The notes under the pieces were generated by a model. The model searched no databases. It was not told the origin of the DNA and was given only the letters and a program-made list of their open reading frames with translations. 64,000 nucleotides of DNA, from NCBI RefSeq assembly GCF_001905725.1, contig NZ_LIWB01000018.1, forward strand, positions 1 through 64,000. The letters run 5' to 3'. The stretch is from Streptomyces sp. CB02400 (GTDB lineage: Bacteria > Actinomycetota > Actinomycetes > Streptomycetales > Streptomycetaceae). The first letter of the stretch is position 1, and each line of letters starts with the position of its first letter. This document shows positions 10,229 through 17,028 of this stretch, piece by piece. A program made the translations under genes and the position numbers.

Positions 10229-10837
10229 ATGGCTTCTGAGAGTGCCGAGGACCCCAAGGTCGCCGCCGCCGTGGCCGCCGCCGAGGCGGCCGGCCCGCCG
10301 AGTGGTGAGTCCGTACGGATCGACAGCTGGATCTGGTCGGTGCGGCTGGTCAAGACGCGGTCCCTCGGCGCCGCCGCCTGCAAGGGCGGGCACGTCCGGG
10401 TGAACGGCGAACGCGTGAAGCCCTCCCACTCCCTCCGTGTCGGTGACGAGGTACGGCTGCGGGCCGAGACCCGGGAGCGGATCGTCGTCGTCAAGCGGCT
10501 GATCCGCAAGCGGGTGGGCGCCCCGGTGGCCGTCCAGTGCTACATCGACAACTCCCCGCCGCCCCCGCCCCGCGAGGCCGTCGCCCCCGCCGGCATCCGC
10601 GACCGCGGCACGGGCCGCCCCACCAAGCGCGACCGCCGAGAGCTGGAACGGCTACGCGGCCTGGGCGGCCCCACCCCGTTCGGCGGACACGCGGGACCGG
10701 GCGGACCGGGCAGCAGCGGTGACCCGGACGCCGCGTCCGGCGGAACCGACAGGCGGCGTGGCGGATCCGCCGGACGTGAGACGGCCGGTGGACGCAAAAC
10801 CCGTGGCAAGGGGGCCGGGGGTGCGGGTCGGTCGTGA
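10229..10837 (+). CDS. S4-domain RNA-binding protein (Hsp15 / RqcP-like)
   Basis: The 202-residue protein has an S4 RNA-binding domain at about residues 28-95: IDSWIWSVRLVKTRSLGAAA, GHVRVNGERVKPSHSLRVGD. This matches the Hsp15/YabO (RqcP) group, which binds ribosomal or stalled-ribosome RNA. The C-terminal half is a disordered, Arg/Gly/Pro-rich tail that is longer than in classical Hsp15. AAGGTCGGG precedes the ATG. The gene diverges from the uracil-DNA glycosylase gene with a 74-base shared promoter region and converges on the methyltransferase gene, with 15 bases between the stops. Confidence 0.85.
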   Translation: MASESAEDPKVAAAVAAAEAAGPPSGESVRIDSWIWSVRLVKTRSLGAAACKGGHVRVNGERVKPSHSLRVGDEVRLRAETRERIVVVKRLIRKRVGAPVAVQCYIDNSPPPPPREAVAPAGIRDRGTGRPTKRDRRELERLRGLGGPTPFGGHAGPGGPGSSGDPDAASGGTDRRRGGSAGRETAGGRKTRGKGAGGAGRS

Positions 10838-10852
10838 GCGTGGGGCGCGTGA

Positions 10853-11551
10853 TCAGGTGTCGGTCATCGGCACCGTCCGCACCCACATCCTGTCCTCCGT
10901 CAGGTACCGGTCCACCTTCAGGCCCGTCTCCGCCAGTGCCTCCTCGAACTGCTCCCTCGTCAGGGGGCGGGCGCGGAATGTCTGGGTCCAGGTCGCGTCC
11001 GGGAACACGTACTCCGCGTGGACCGAGTCGACGCCGTCGCCCACCGGCTCCGCCGACACGATCCGCACGGTGAAGCCGGCCGGGTCGACCCGCTCACGCG
11101 GCACATTGGTGTGGTAGTCCTCGCCCTCCCGCTGGATCAGCACGCACCCGCCCTTCGCCAGGTGCCGCACGCAGGTGCGCAGCAGACCCCGCCGCACCTC
11201 CACGTCCCCCGCGTGCACCAGGAACGACGCGAGCAGCACCACGTCGAACGTCTCACCGAGGTCGAGCCGCTCTATGGGACCGCATATCGTCCGCGCCCCG
11301 CGCACCCGCTCCAGCATCTCCGCGGACTCGTCCACCGCCGTGACCTCGAAGCCGCGCTCCAGCAGCGCGTGGGTCATCCGCCCGACGCCGCTGCCCAGCT
11401 CCAGGATCCGCGCCCCCGCCGGCACCGCGGCGGCGATGACGTCCGGCTCGTCCCCGACGGGCAGCCGCGCGTACAGCTCCACCGCGCAGCCGTCCGGGGT
11501 GATCGCCCCGGGCCCCGTCCCCTCATGGCCCTCACGCATTTTCAGTTCCAT
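10853..11551 (-). CDS. class I SAM-dependent methyltransferase
   Basis: The 232-residue protein carries the SAM-binding motif I ILELGSGVGRMTHALLERG, motif II with acidic VTAVDESAEML, and a later motif FDVVLLASFLVHAG. The substrate is unknown; related Streptomyces enzymes are annotated only as methyltransferases. The ATG at 11551 gives MELKMREG; an alternative ATG four codons in (11539) has a slightly better GGAA ribosome binding site. Residues beyond about 190 (RARPLTREQFEEALAETG) form a typical C-terminal cap. It converges with the S4 gene. Confidence 0.85.
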   Translation of the reverse strand: MELKMREGHEGTGPGAITPDGCAVELYARLPVGDEPDVIAAAVPAGARILELGSGVGRMTHALLERGFEVTAVDESAEMLERVRGARTICGPIERLDLGETFDVVLLASFLVHAGDVEVRRGLLRTCVRHLAKGGCVLIQREGEDYHTNVPRERVDPAGFTVRIVSAEPVGDGVDSVHAEYVFPDATWTQTFRARPLTREQFEEALAETGLKVDRYLTEDRMWVRTVPMTDT

Positions 11552-11695
11552 GCCCGTCAAACGGCCGGCGTCCGCACGCCCGTTCCCCCTCCTCGCCGGT
11601 TCACCCGACCGAGTGACACGTGGTCCTGGAGGCGGTTCGGGGAACCCGGAACACGCGGGAGCGGCCCGAACGGCGCGGACGGGGTGGTGATCGGG

Positions 11696-11959
11696 ATGCG
11701 TACGGGCAGTGAGCCGGTGACCGCCCGCAGTGCTCTGCGGATGCGGTTCTGGCTGAGCGTGTGGGGCGTGGTCTGGACGGTGTCCGGGACGGTGGCGTTC
11801 GCGCTCGCGGGGCATCCGGGCTGGTCGCTCGCCTGCGGGCTGCTGTGGCTGGTCGTCACGGTCGACCTGGTCGTCGTCCTGCGGCACATCCGCCAGGGCC
11901 CGCATTACCAGCCGGGGCGCGACGTACCCCCGTACCAGCCGCCGGGGAACCGCCCGTAG
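11696..11959 (+). CDS. DUF6343-type small membrane protein
   Basis: An 87-residue protein beginning MRTGSEPVTARSALRMRFWL, with two membrane helices (about 20-38 and 43-63) and a hydrophilic Pro-rich tail. The N-terminal pattern RTGxEPxTARSxLRMR and the tail RQGPHYQPGRDVPPY match, from memory, the Streptomyces DUF6343 family of unknown function. The ATG at 11696 fits that family; GTG codons at 11684 and 11687 are possible alternatives. It diverges from the methyltransferase gene. Confidence 0.75.
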   Translation: MRTGSEPVTARSALRMRFWLSVWGVVWTVSGTVAFALAGHPGWSLACGLLWLVVTVDLVVVLRHIRQGPHYQPGRDVPPYQPPGNRP

Positions 11960-11972
11960 CGCCGGCCGTCAC

Positions 11973-12353
11973 TCACTCGTCGAAGCGGGCCGCCTTCAGG
12001 TACTCCGGGTTCGGGTCCAGCGCGGCCGCCAGCCGGAAGTGGCGCTTGGCCGGGTGCGGGCGGCCCTGCCGCTGGTAGGTGCGGGCGAGCGCGAAGTGGG
12101 CGAAGGCGTTGTCCGGCTCGCGCTCCAGCACGAGGGAGAACTCCAGCTCGGCGGGGCGGAGCTGGGCCGCCGCGAAGAAGGCACGGGCGCGCAGCAGCCG
12201 CGCGGCGGTGTTCTCCGGGTGGACGTCTATGACGCCGTCGAGCAGCTTCACCGCGCCCCTCGGGTCCCGGGAGGCGAGCAGGTGCTCGGCGGCACGGAAG
12301 TCGATGACATGCGTTTCCGGCGTACGTCCGGTCGAACCGCTGGTCTCGGGCAC
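11973..12353 (-). CDS. tetratricopeptide-repeat protein
   Basis: The 126-residue protein has two to three TPR-like helix pairs: EHLLASRDPRGAVKLLDGVI, AARLLRARAFFAAAQLRPAE and AHFALARTYQRQGRPHPAKR. These are protein-protein interaction repeats; the partner is unknown. The GTG at 12353 (VPETSGSTGRTPETH) is preceded by GGGAAGGA with good spacing, so the longer frame to 12449 is rejected. It lies 50 bases after coaE in the same direction and is probably read with it. Confidence 0.8.
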   Translation of the reverse strand: MPETSGSTGRTPETHVIDFRAAEHLLASRDPRGAVKLLDGVIDVHPENTAARLLRARAFFAAAQLRPAELEFSLVLEREPDNAFAHFALARTYQRQGRPHPAKRHFRLAAALDPNPEYLKAARFDE

Positions 12354-12403
12354 GGCGGAATCCTTCCCTCGCTGAACGGGTTCAACGCCCCGTCCGGCAC
12401 CCG

Positions 12404-13015
12404 CTATTCCGGGTGGGAGGTCCGCGCCCGGTGGACGAGGTCGGCCCACACGTCCTTGACGCGCCGGTGCAGTTCGTCGAGGGGGACGTCGTTGTCGATG
12501 ACGATGTCGGCGATCTCCCGGCGCTGCTCGCGGGTCGCCTGGGCGGCCATCCGCGCGCGCGCGTCCTCCGCCGTCATGCCGCGCCGGCCGACGAGCCGGT
12601 CGAGCTGGGTCTCCGGACTCGCGTCGACGACGATCACGAGGTCGTAGAGGGGGGCCAGGCCGTTCTCCGTGAGGAGGGGGACGTCGTGGATCACGACGGC
12701 GTCCTCGGCGGCGGCCTCCTCCAGCTCGCGGGAGCGGGCGCCCACCAGGGGGTGGACGATCGAGTTGAGGACGGCCAGCCTCTCCGGGTCGGCGAAGACG
12801 ACAGAGCCCAGCTTGGGCCGGTCGAGCCTGCCGTCCTCGGTGAGGACCTCCGTGCCGAAGGCGTCCACGACCGCCGCGAGACCGGGCGTCCCCGGTTCGA
12901 CGACCTCACGCGCGATCCGGTCCGCGTCGATCAGCACGGCCCCGCACTCGACGAGCAGCCGTGACACCTCGCTCTTGCCGGCACCGATCCCGCCGGTCAG
13001 GCCCACTTTCAGCAT
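12404..13015 (-). CDS. coaE: dephospho-CoA kinase
   Basis: The 203-residue enzyme phosphorylates the ribose 3' hydroxyl of dephospho-CoA in the last step of coenzyme A synthesis. The P-loop GLTGGIGAGKSEVSRLL spans residues 6-22; the CoA-binding region includes LIDADRIAREVVEPGTPGL and the lid has RMAAQATREQRREIAD. The length is that of the single-domain bacterial enzyme; some mycobacterial homologues have an extra C-terminal domain that is absent here. It lies 18 bases downstream of the PAC2 gene in the same direction. Confidence 0.96.
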   Translation of the reverse strand: MLKVGLTGGIGAGKSEVSRLLVECGAVLIDADRIAREVVEPGTPGLAAVVDAFGTEVLTEDGRLDRPKLGSVVFADPERLAVLNSIVHPLVGARSRELEEAAAEDAVVIHDVPLLTENGLAPLYDLVIVVDASPETQLDRLVGRRGMTAEDARARMAAQATREQRREIADIVIDNDVPLDELHRRVKDVWADLVHRARTSHPE

Positions 13016-13033
13016 GGGGGACAGCCTAGGGCG

Positions 13034-13972
13034 TCAGCCGTCGCCCTCGCGCTCCGCCAGGAAGCGTTCGAACTCGCGGCCGATCTCGTCCGCCGACGGG
13101 ATGTCCACCGGCTCGGCGAGCATGTTGCCCCGGCTCTCCGCGCCCGCCGCCGCGTCGTACTGGTGCTCGAGGCCCTGGACGAGGGCGGTGAGCTCGTCGT
13201 CGCCCTCCCGGATCTGGCGTTCGATCTCCGTCTGGGTGCGGTGGGCGTCGGTGCGCAGCGCGTGCGCGACACCGGGCAGGACCAGTCCCGTCGCGGCCGT
13301 GATCGCCTCCAGGGCGGTCAATGCCGCGTCCGGGTACGGGGAACGGGCGATGTAGTGCGGCACGTGCGCGGCGACGCCCAGGACGTCGTGCCCGGCCTGC
13401 ATGAGCCGGTACTCGACGAGCGCCTCGGCGCTGCCCGGCACCTGTGCCTCGTCGAAGACGCTGCCGGCCACCGGGACGAGGTCGGCGCGGTTGCCGTGCG
13501 GGGTGAGGCCGACGGGCCGGGTGTGCGGGACGCCCATGGGGATGCCGTGGAAGTTCACCGACAGGCGCACGCCGAGCCGCTCCACGATCTGCTGGACGGC
13601 GGCGGCGAAGCGCTCCCACTCCACGTCCGGCTCCGGACCGGAGAGCAGCAGGAAGGGCGCTCCCGTGGCGTCCTGGACGAGGCGCACCTCGATGGCGGGC
13701 ACCTCGTAGTCGCTCCACCGGTCGCGGGTGAAGGTCAGCAGCGGGCGGCGGGCGCGGTAGTCGACGAGCCGGTCGTGGTCGAACCGGGCGACGACCTGGT
13801 GGGGCAGCGAGTCGAGCAGCCGGTCGACGATCTGGTCCCCGGTCTCCCCCGCGTCGATGTATCCGTCGAAGTGGTAGAGCATGACAAGTCCGGCCGACTC
13901 CTGGGCCAGCGCCATGTCGACGACACCGAGCCCCTTCGGCTCCCACGCGTACAAACCCTGCGGATCAAGCAC
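13034..13972 (-). CDS. PAC2-family protein
   Basis: The 312-residue protein belongs to the PAC2 (proteasome assembly chaperone 2-like) family common in actinobacteria. Signatures include VMLYHFDGYIDAGETGDQIV, the FLLLSGPEPDVEWERFA strand, and VNFHGIPMGVPHTRP. The C-terminal part contains a charged helix (TEIERQIREGDDELTALVQG). Function in bacteria is unproven; a link to proteasome or pupylation factors has been suggested for the family. The ATG at 13972 (MLDPQGLYAW) fits family starts. The gene is followed by coaE in an apparent operon. It is separated from rpsA by a repeat zone and a strong hairpin. Confidence 0.88.
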   Translation of the reverse strand: MLDPQGLYAWEPKGLGVVDMALAQESAGLVMLYHFDGYIDAGETGDQIVDRLLDSLPHQVVARFDHDRLVDYRARRPLLTFTRDRWSDYEVPAIEVRLVQDATGAPFLLLSGPEPDVEWERFAAAVQQIVERLGVRLSVNFHGIPMGVPHTRPVGLTPHGNRADLVPVAGSVFDEAQVPGSAEALVEYRLMQAGHDVLGVAAHVPHYIARSPYPDAALTALEAITAATGLVLPGVAHALRTDAHRTQTEIERQIREGDDELTALVQGLEHQYDAAAGAESRGNMLAEPVDIPSADEIGREFERFLAEREGDG

Positions 13973-14036
13973 AGTGACCGCTCCTCCTCATGTCCGTACA
14001 CCACAACATGGCACGCACCACTGACATTCCCCGGCG

Positions 14037-14250
14037 GGAACAACTCCCCAGGAAGCGCGGGGACCTTCTCCTCGGGGGCGCGGACAACTCCCCCAGGGCC
14101 ACAGGCGGGAATCTCGTCATCAGGGCCGCGGGCAACTCCCCAGGGGCGCGGGGCTGTATCGATATGCGGCTCCGCCGCGTGGGCGCGACAAGCCCCCACC
14201 GGCCGACAGCCGACCCACAGCCCCTCAGGGGCGCGGGGAACTGCGCGAGA
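14037..14250. repeat. Streptomyces GC-rich intergenic repeat cluster
   Basis: Four degenerate copies of a unit with core aggggcgcggggaactgcgc lie at about 14037-14063, 14075-14102, 14120-14160 and 14225-14249. Between the last two is cgatatgcggctccgccgcg, another element often seen between Streptomyces genes. The same core occurs in the opposite direction at 47531-47560. No coding sequence is supported between 13973 and 14282. Confidence 0.7.
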
Positions 14251-14282
14251 CCCCCCACCGGGCCGCAGCCCAAAACACAGCA

Positions 14283-14320
14283 CTGAGGGGCCGTACCTCA
14301 AAAAAGGTACGGCCCCTCAG
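14283..14320. terminator. strong hairpin terminator of rpsA
   Basis: A perfect 16-bp stem (arm ctgaggggccgtacct at 14283-14298, partner 14305-14320) encloses a short A-rich loop. It lies 27 bases past the rpsA stop, reading on the minus strand. Confidence 0.88.
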
Positions 14321-14347
14321 TCAACGGCTAAGCGTCAGTGGAGAGCG

Positions 14348-15841
14348 TCAGCTCTGCCCACCCGCCAGCTTCTCCCGCAGCGCGGCCAGCGCCTCGTCCG
14401 AAGCCAGCGCACCGGACTGGTCGCCACCCTCGGAGGAGTACGAACCGCCACCGGACGCGACCGGAGCGGCGGCCTCGCCACCCTCGGCAGCGGCCTTCTC
14501 GTCCGCCTCGCGGGACTTGATGACCTGCGCCTGGTGCTGCTCGAAGCGCTGCTGCGCCTCGGCGTACTGGGTCTCCCACGCCTCGCGCTGGGTCTCGTAG
14601 CCCTCGAGCCAGTCGTTGGTCTCGGGGTCGAAGCCCTCGGGGTAGATGTAGTTGCCCTGGTCGTCGTAGGACGCGGCCATGCCGTACAGGGTCGGGTCGA
14701 ACTCGACCGCCGACGGGTCGGCACCGAAGGCCTCGTTGGCCTGCTTCAGCGAGAGGCTGATGCGACGGCGCTCGAGGTCGATGTCGATGACCTTGACGAA
14801 GATCTCGTCGTTGACCTGGACGACCTGCTCCGGGATCTCCACGTGGCGCTCGGCCAGCTCGGAGATGTGGACCAGACCCTCGATGCCCTCGTCCACGCGG
14901 ACGAACGCGCCGAACGGAACCAGCTTCGTGACCTTGCCGGGCACGACCTGGCCGATCTGGTGGGTGCGGGCGAACTGCTGCCACGGGTCTTCCTGGGTCG
15001 CCTTCAGCGACAGGGAGACGCGCTCGCGGTCCATGTCGACGTCGAGGACCTCGACCGTGACCTCCTGGCCGACCTCGACGACCTCGGAGGGGTGGTCGAT
15101 GTGCTTCCAGGACAGCTCGGAGACGTGGACCAGACCGTCGACGCCACCCAGGTCCACGAAGGCACCGAAGTTGACGATCGAGGAGACGACGCCGGAACGG
15201 ACCTGACCCTTCTGGAGGGTGGTGAGGAACGTCTGGCGGACCTCGGACTGGGTCTGCTCCAGCCAGGCACGGCGGGACAGGACCACGTTGTTGCGGTTCT
15301 TGTCCAGCTCGATGATCTTCGCCTCGAGCTCCTTGCCCACGTAGGGCTGGAGGTCGCGGACGCGGCGCATCTCGACCAGGGAGGCCGGAAGGAAGCCGCG
15401 GAGGCCGATGTCGAGGATGAGACCACCCTTGACGACCTCGATGACGGTACCGGTGACGATGCCGTCCTCTTCCTTGATCTTCTCGATGGTGCCCCAGGCA
15501 CGCTCGTACTGGGCGCGCTTCTTCGAGAGGATCAGGCGGCCTTCCTTGTCCTCCTTCTGGAGGACGAGGGCCTCGATCTCGTCACCGACGGCGACGACCT
15601 CGTTGGGGTCGACGTCGTGCTTGATCGAGAGCTCGCGGCTCGGGATGACACCTTCGGTCTTGTAACCGATGTCGAGCAGGACCTCGTCCCGGTCGACCTT
15701 CACGATGACGCCGTCGACGATGTCGCCGTCGTTGAAGTACTTGATCGTCTCGTCGATCGCGGCGAGGAACGCTTCCTCGTTACCGATGTCGTTGACCGCA
15801 ACCTGCGGGGTGGTGGCGGTGGTCTCGGTGCTGCTCGTCAT
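14348..15841 (-). CDS. rpsA: 30S ribosomal protein S1
   Basis: The 497-residue protein binds mRNA on the small ribosomal subunit and promotes translation initiation. Four S1/OB-fold repeats are visible: DIVDGVIVKVDRDEVLLDIG, GTVIEVVKGGLILDIGLRGF, GVVSSIVNFGAFVDLGGVDG and GKVTKLVPFGAFVRVDEGIE. Actinobacterial S1 has four repeats rather than the six of enterobacteria. An acidic Glu/Ala/Gly-rich tail follows from about residue 440. The ATG at 15841 (MTSSTETTATTPQ) matches family starts. Its ribosome binding site GGAG lies within a hairpin, described separately. Transcription starts about 190 bases upstream from a near-consensus promoter. Confidence 0.97.
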   Translation of the reverse strand: MTSSTETTATTPQVAVNDIGNEEAFLAAIDETIKYFNDGDIVDGVIVKVDRDEVLLDIGYKTEGVIPSRELSIKHDVDPNEVVAVGDEIEALVLQKEDKEGRLILSKKRAQYERAWGTIEKIKEEDGIVTGTVIEVVKGGLILDIGLRGFLPASLVEMRRVRDLQPYVGKELEAKIIELDKNRNNVVLSRRAWLEQTQSEVRQTFLTTLQKGQVRSGVVSSIVNFGAFVDLGGVDGLVHVSELSWKHIDHPSEVVEVGQEVTVEVLDVDMDRERVSLSLKATQEDPWQQFARTHQIGQVVPGKVTKLVPFGAFVRVDEGIEGLVHISELAERHVEIPEQVVQVNDEIFVKVIDIDLERRRISLSLKQANEAFGADPSAVEFDPTLYGMAASYDDQGNYIYPEGFDPETNDWLEGYETQREAWETQYAEAQQRFEQHQAQVIKSREADEKAAAEGGEAAAPVASGGGSYSSEGGDQSGALASDEALAALREKLAGGQS

Positions 15842-15849
15842 GTGGGAAA

Positions 15850-15898
15850 GGGCTCCGGTACGGACATTGAAGTCGTAGGTACTGCTACGCCGGAGCCC
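15850..15898 (-). promoter_or_regulatory. rpsA leader hairpin occluding the ribosome binding site
   Basis: On the minus-strand mRNA, GGGCTCCGG is followed 31 bases later by the exact complement CCGGAGCCC, whose GGAG is the only Shine-Dalgarno-like sequence before the rpsA ATG. Folding would hide it. A second perfect hairpin in the leader has arms 15935-15942 and 15949-15956 (catcaccg, six-base loop). Confidence 0.6.
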
Positions 15899-16040
15899 GT
15901 TTCGCTCTGCAGAAGCCGGACAGCCAAGGAAGCGCATCACCGTCTGTGCGGTGATGACACCTCGAGAACCGAGGGGACATACAACAGATGCGAGCGCAGC
16001 CTGCTACGTCTGAGGTGCGCAGGCTCGCAGCGCAACTTGT

Positions 16041-16069
16041 AGCATACGGGGGCTGCCGGGCATGGTCAA
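16041..16069 (-). promoter_or_regulatory. rpsA promoter (HrdB-type)
   Basis: Read on the minus strand, TTGACC (16069-16064) and TATGCT (16046-16041) are separated by exactly 17 bases. This is close to the consensus for the principal sigma factor. Transcription would begin near 16034, giving a leader of about 190 bases. Confidence 0.8.
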
Positions 16070-16145
16070 TGCGCGAAGCCGCCCACCCGGGGCGGATCGC
16101 CGCATAACCGGCACAATTACGGTCTCCCGAGGCCACGCAGGGGTG

Positions 16146-17024
16146 ATGAGACCCCTTCTGCGACACGCCGGGGACCGGCTGGTTGGACGGAAGAGTACGA
16201 CGAGGGAGCCGATCATCCAAGAGCCCGAAGCGCCCGAACCGGAGGCGACCCGGCGGCAGGCCGGTGTCACGGAGAGCTCCCGCGCCAACCGGGGATGGTG
16301 GGACCGCAACGCGGACGAGTACCAGATCGAGCACGGCACGTTCCTCGGCGACGACCGCTTCGTGTGGGGGCCCGAGGGTCTGGACGAGGTGGAGGCGGAG
16401 CTGCTCGGCCCGCCGGAGGAGCTGAAGGGGCGGGACGTCCTGGAACTGGGCGCCGGCGCGGCGCAGTGCTCGCGCTGGCTGGCCGCGCAGGGGGCGCGGC
16501 CGGTGGCGCTGGACATCTCGCACCGGCAGTTGCAGCACGCGCTGCGGATCGGCGGGCCGGTCCCGCTGGTGTGCGCCGACGCGGGGGCGCTGCCGTTCGC
16601 GGACGGCTCCTTCGACCTGGCCTGCTCGGCGTACGGGGCACTGCCCTTCGTCGCCGATCCGCGGCTGGTGCTGCGCGAGGTGCGGCGGGTGCTGCGGCCC
16701 GGCGGCCGGCTGGTCTTCTCGGTCACGCACCCGATCCGCTGGGCGTTCCCGGACGAGCCGGGACCGGAGGGGCTGAGCGTGTCCGCGTCGTACTTCGACC
16801 GCACGCCCTACGTCGAGCAGGACGAGGGGGGCCGCGCGGTGTACGTGGAGCACCACAGGACGCTCGGGGACCGCGTCCGTGACGTCGTCGCCTCGGGGTT
16901 CCGGCTGGTGGACCTGGTGGAGCCGGAGTGGCCGGCCTGGAACACCTCCGAGTGGGGCGGCTGGTCGCCGCTGCGCGGGAACCTGATCCCGGGGACGGCG
17001 ATCTTCGTGTGCGTACGGGACTGA
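16146..17024 (+). CDS. class I SAM-dependent methyltransferase (UbiE-like)
   Basis: The 292-residue product has a SAM-binding methyltransferase fold: WWDRNADEYQIEHG near the N-terminus, motif I DVLELGAGAAQCSRWLA, acidic motif II PVALDIS, and the post-I motif FDLACSAYGALPFVADP followed by VRRVLRPGGRLVFSVTHP. The substrate is unknown. I use the ATG at 16146; the frame is open further upstream to 16062, into the rpsA promoter, and downstream starts are not obvious, so the first 40 residues are uncertain. The stop lies four bases before the GTG of the helicase gene, so the two are probably co-transcribed. It diverges from rpsA. Confidence 0.85.
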   Translation: MRPLLRHAGDRLVGRKSTTREPIIQEPEAPEPEATRRQAGVTESSRANRGWWDRNADEYQIEHGTFLGDDRFVWGPEGLDEVEAELLGPPEELKGRDVLELGAGAAQCSRWLAAQGARPVALDISHRQLQHALRIGGPVPLVCADAGALPFADGSFDLACSAYGALPFVADPRLVLREVRRVLRPGGRLVFSVTHPIRWAFPDEPGPEGLSVSASYFDRTPYVEQDEGGRAVYVEHHRTLGDRVRDVVASGFRLVDLVEPEWPAWNTSEWGGWSPLRGNLIPGTAIFVCVRD

Positions 17025-17028
17025 GTGC

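Noticed and set aside
13163..16042. Long plus-strand frame of 959 codons
   Set aside because: It is antisense to the PAC2 and rpsA genes, is rich in Leu/Val/Asp as expected for a shadow frame, and has no start signal.
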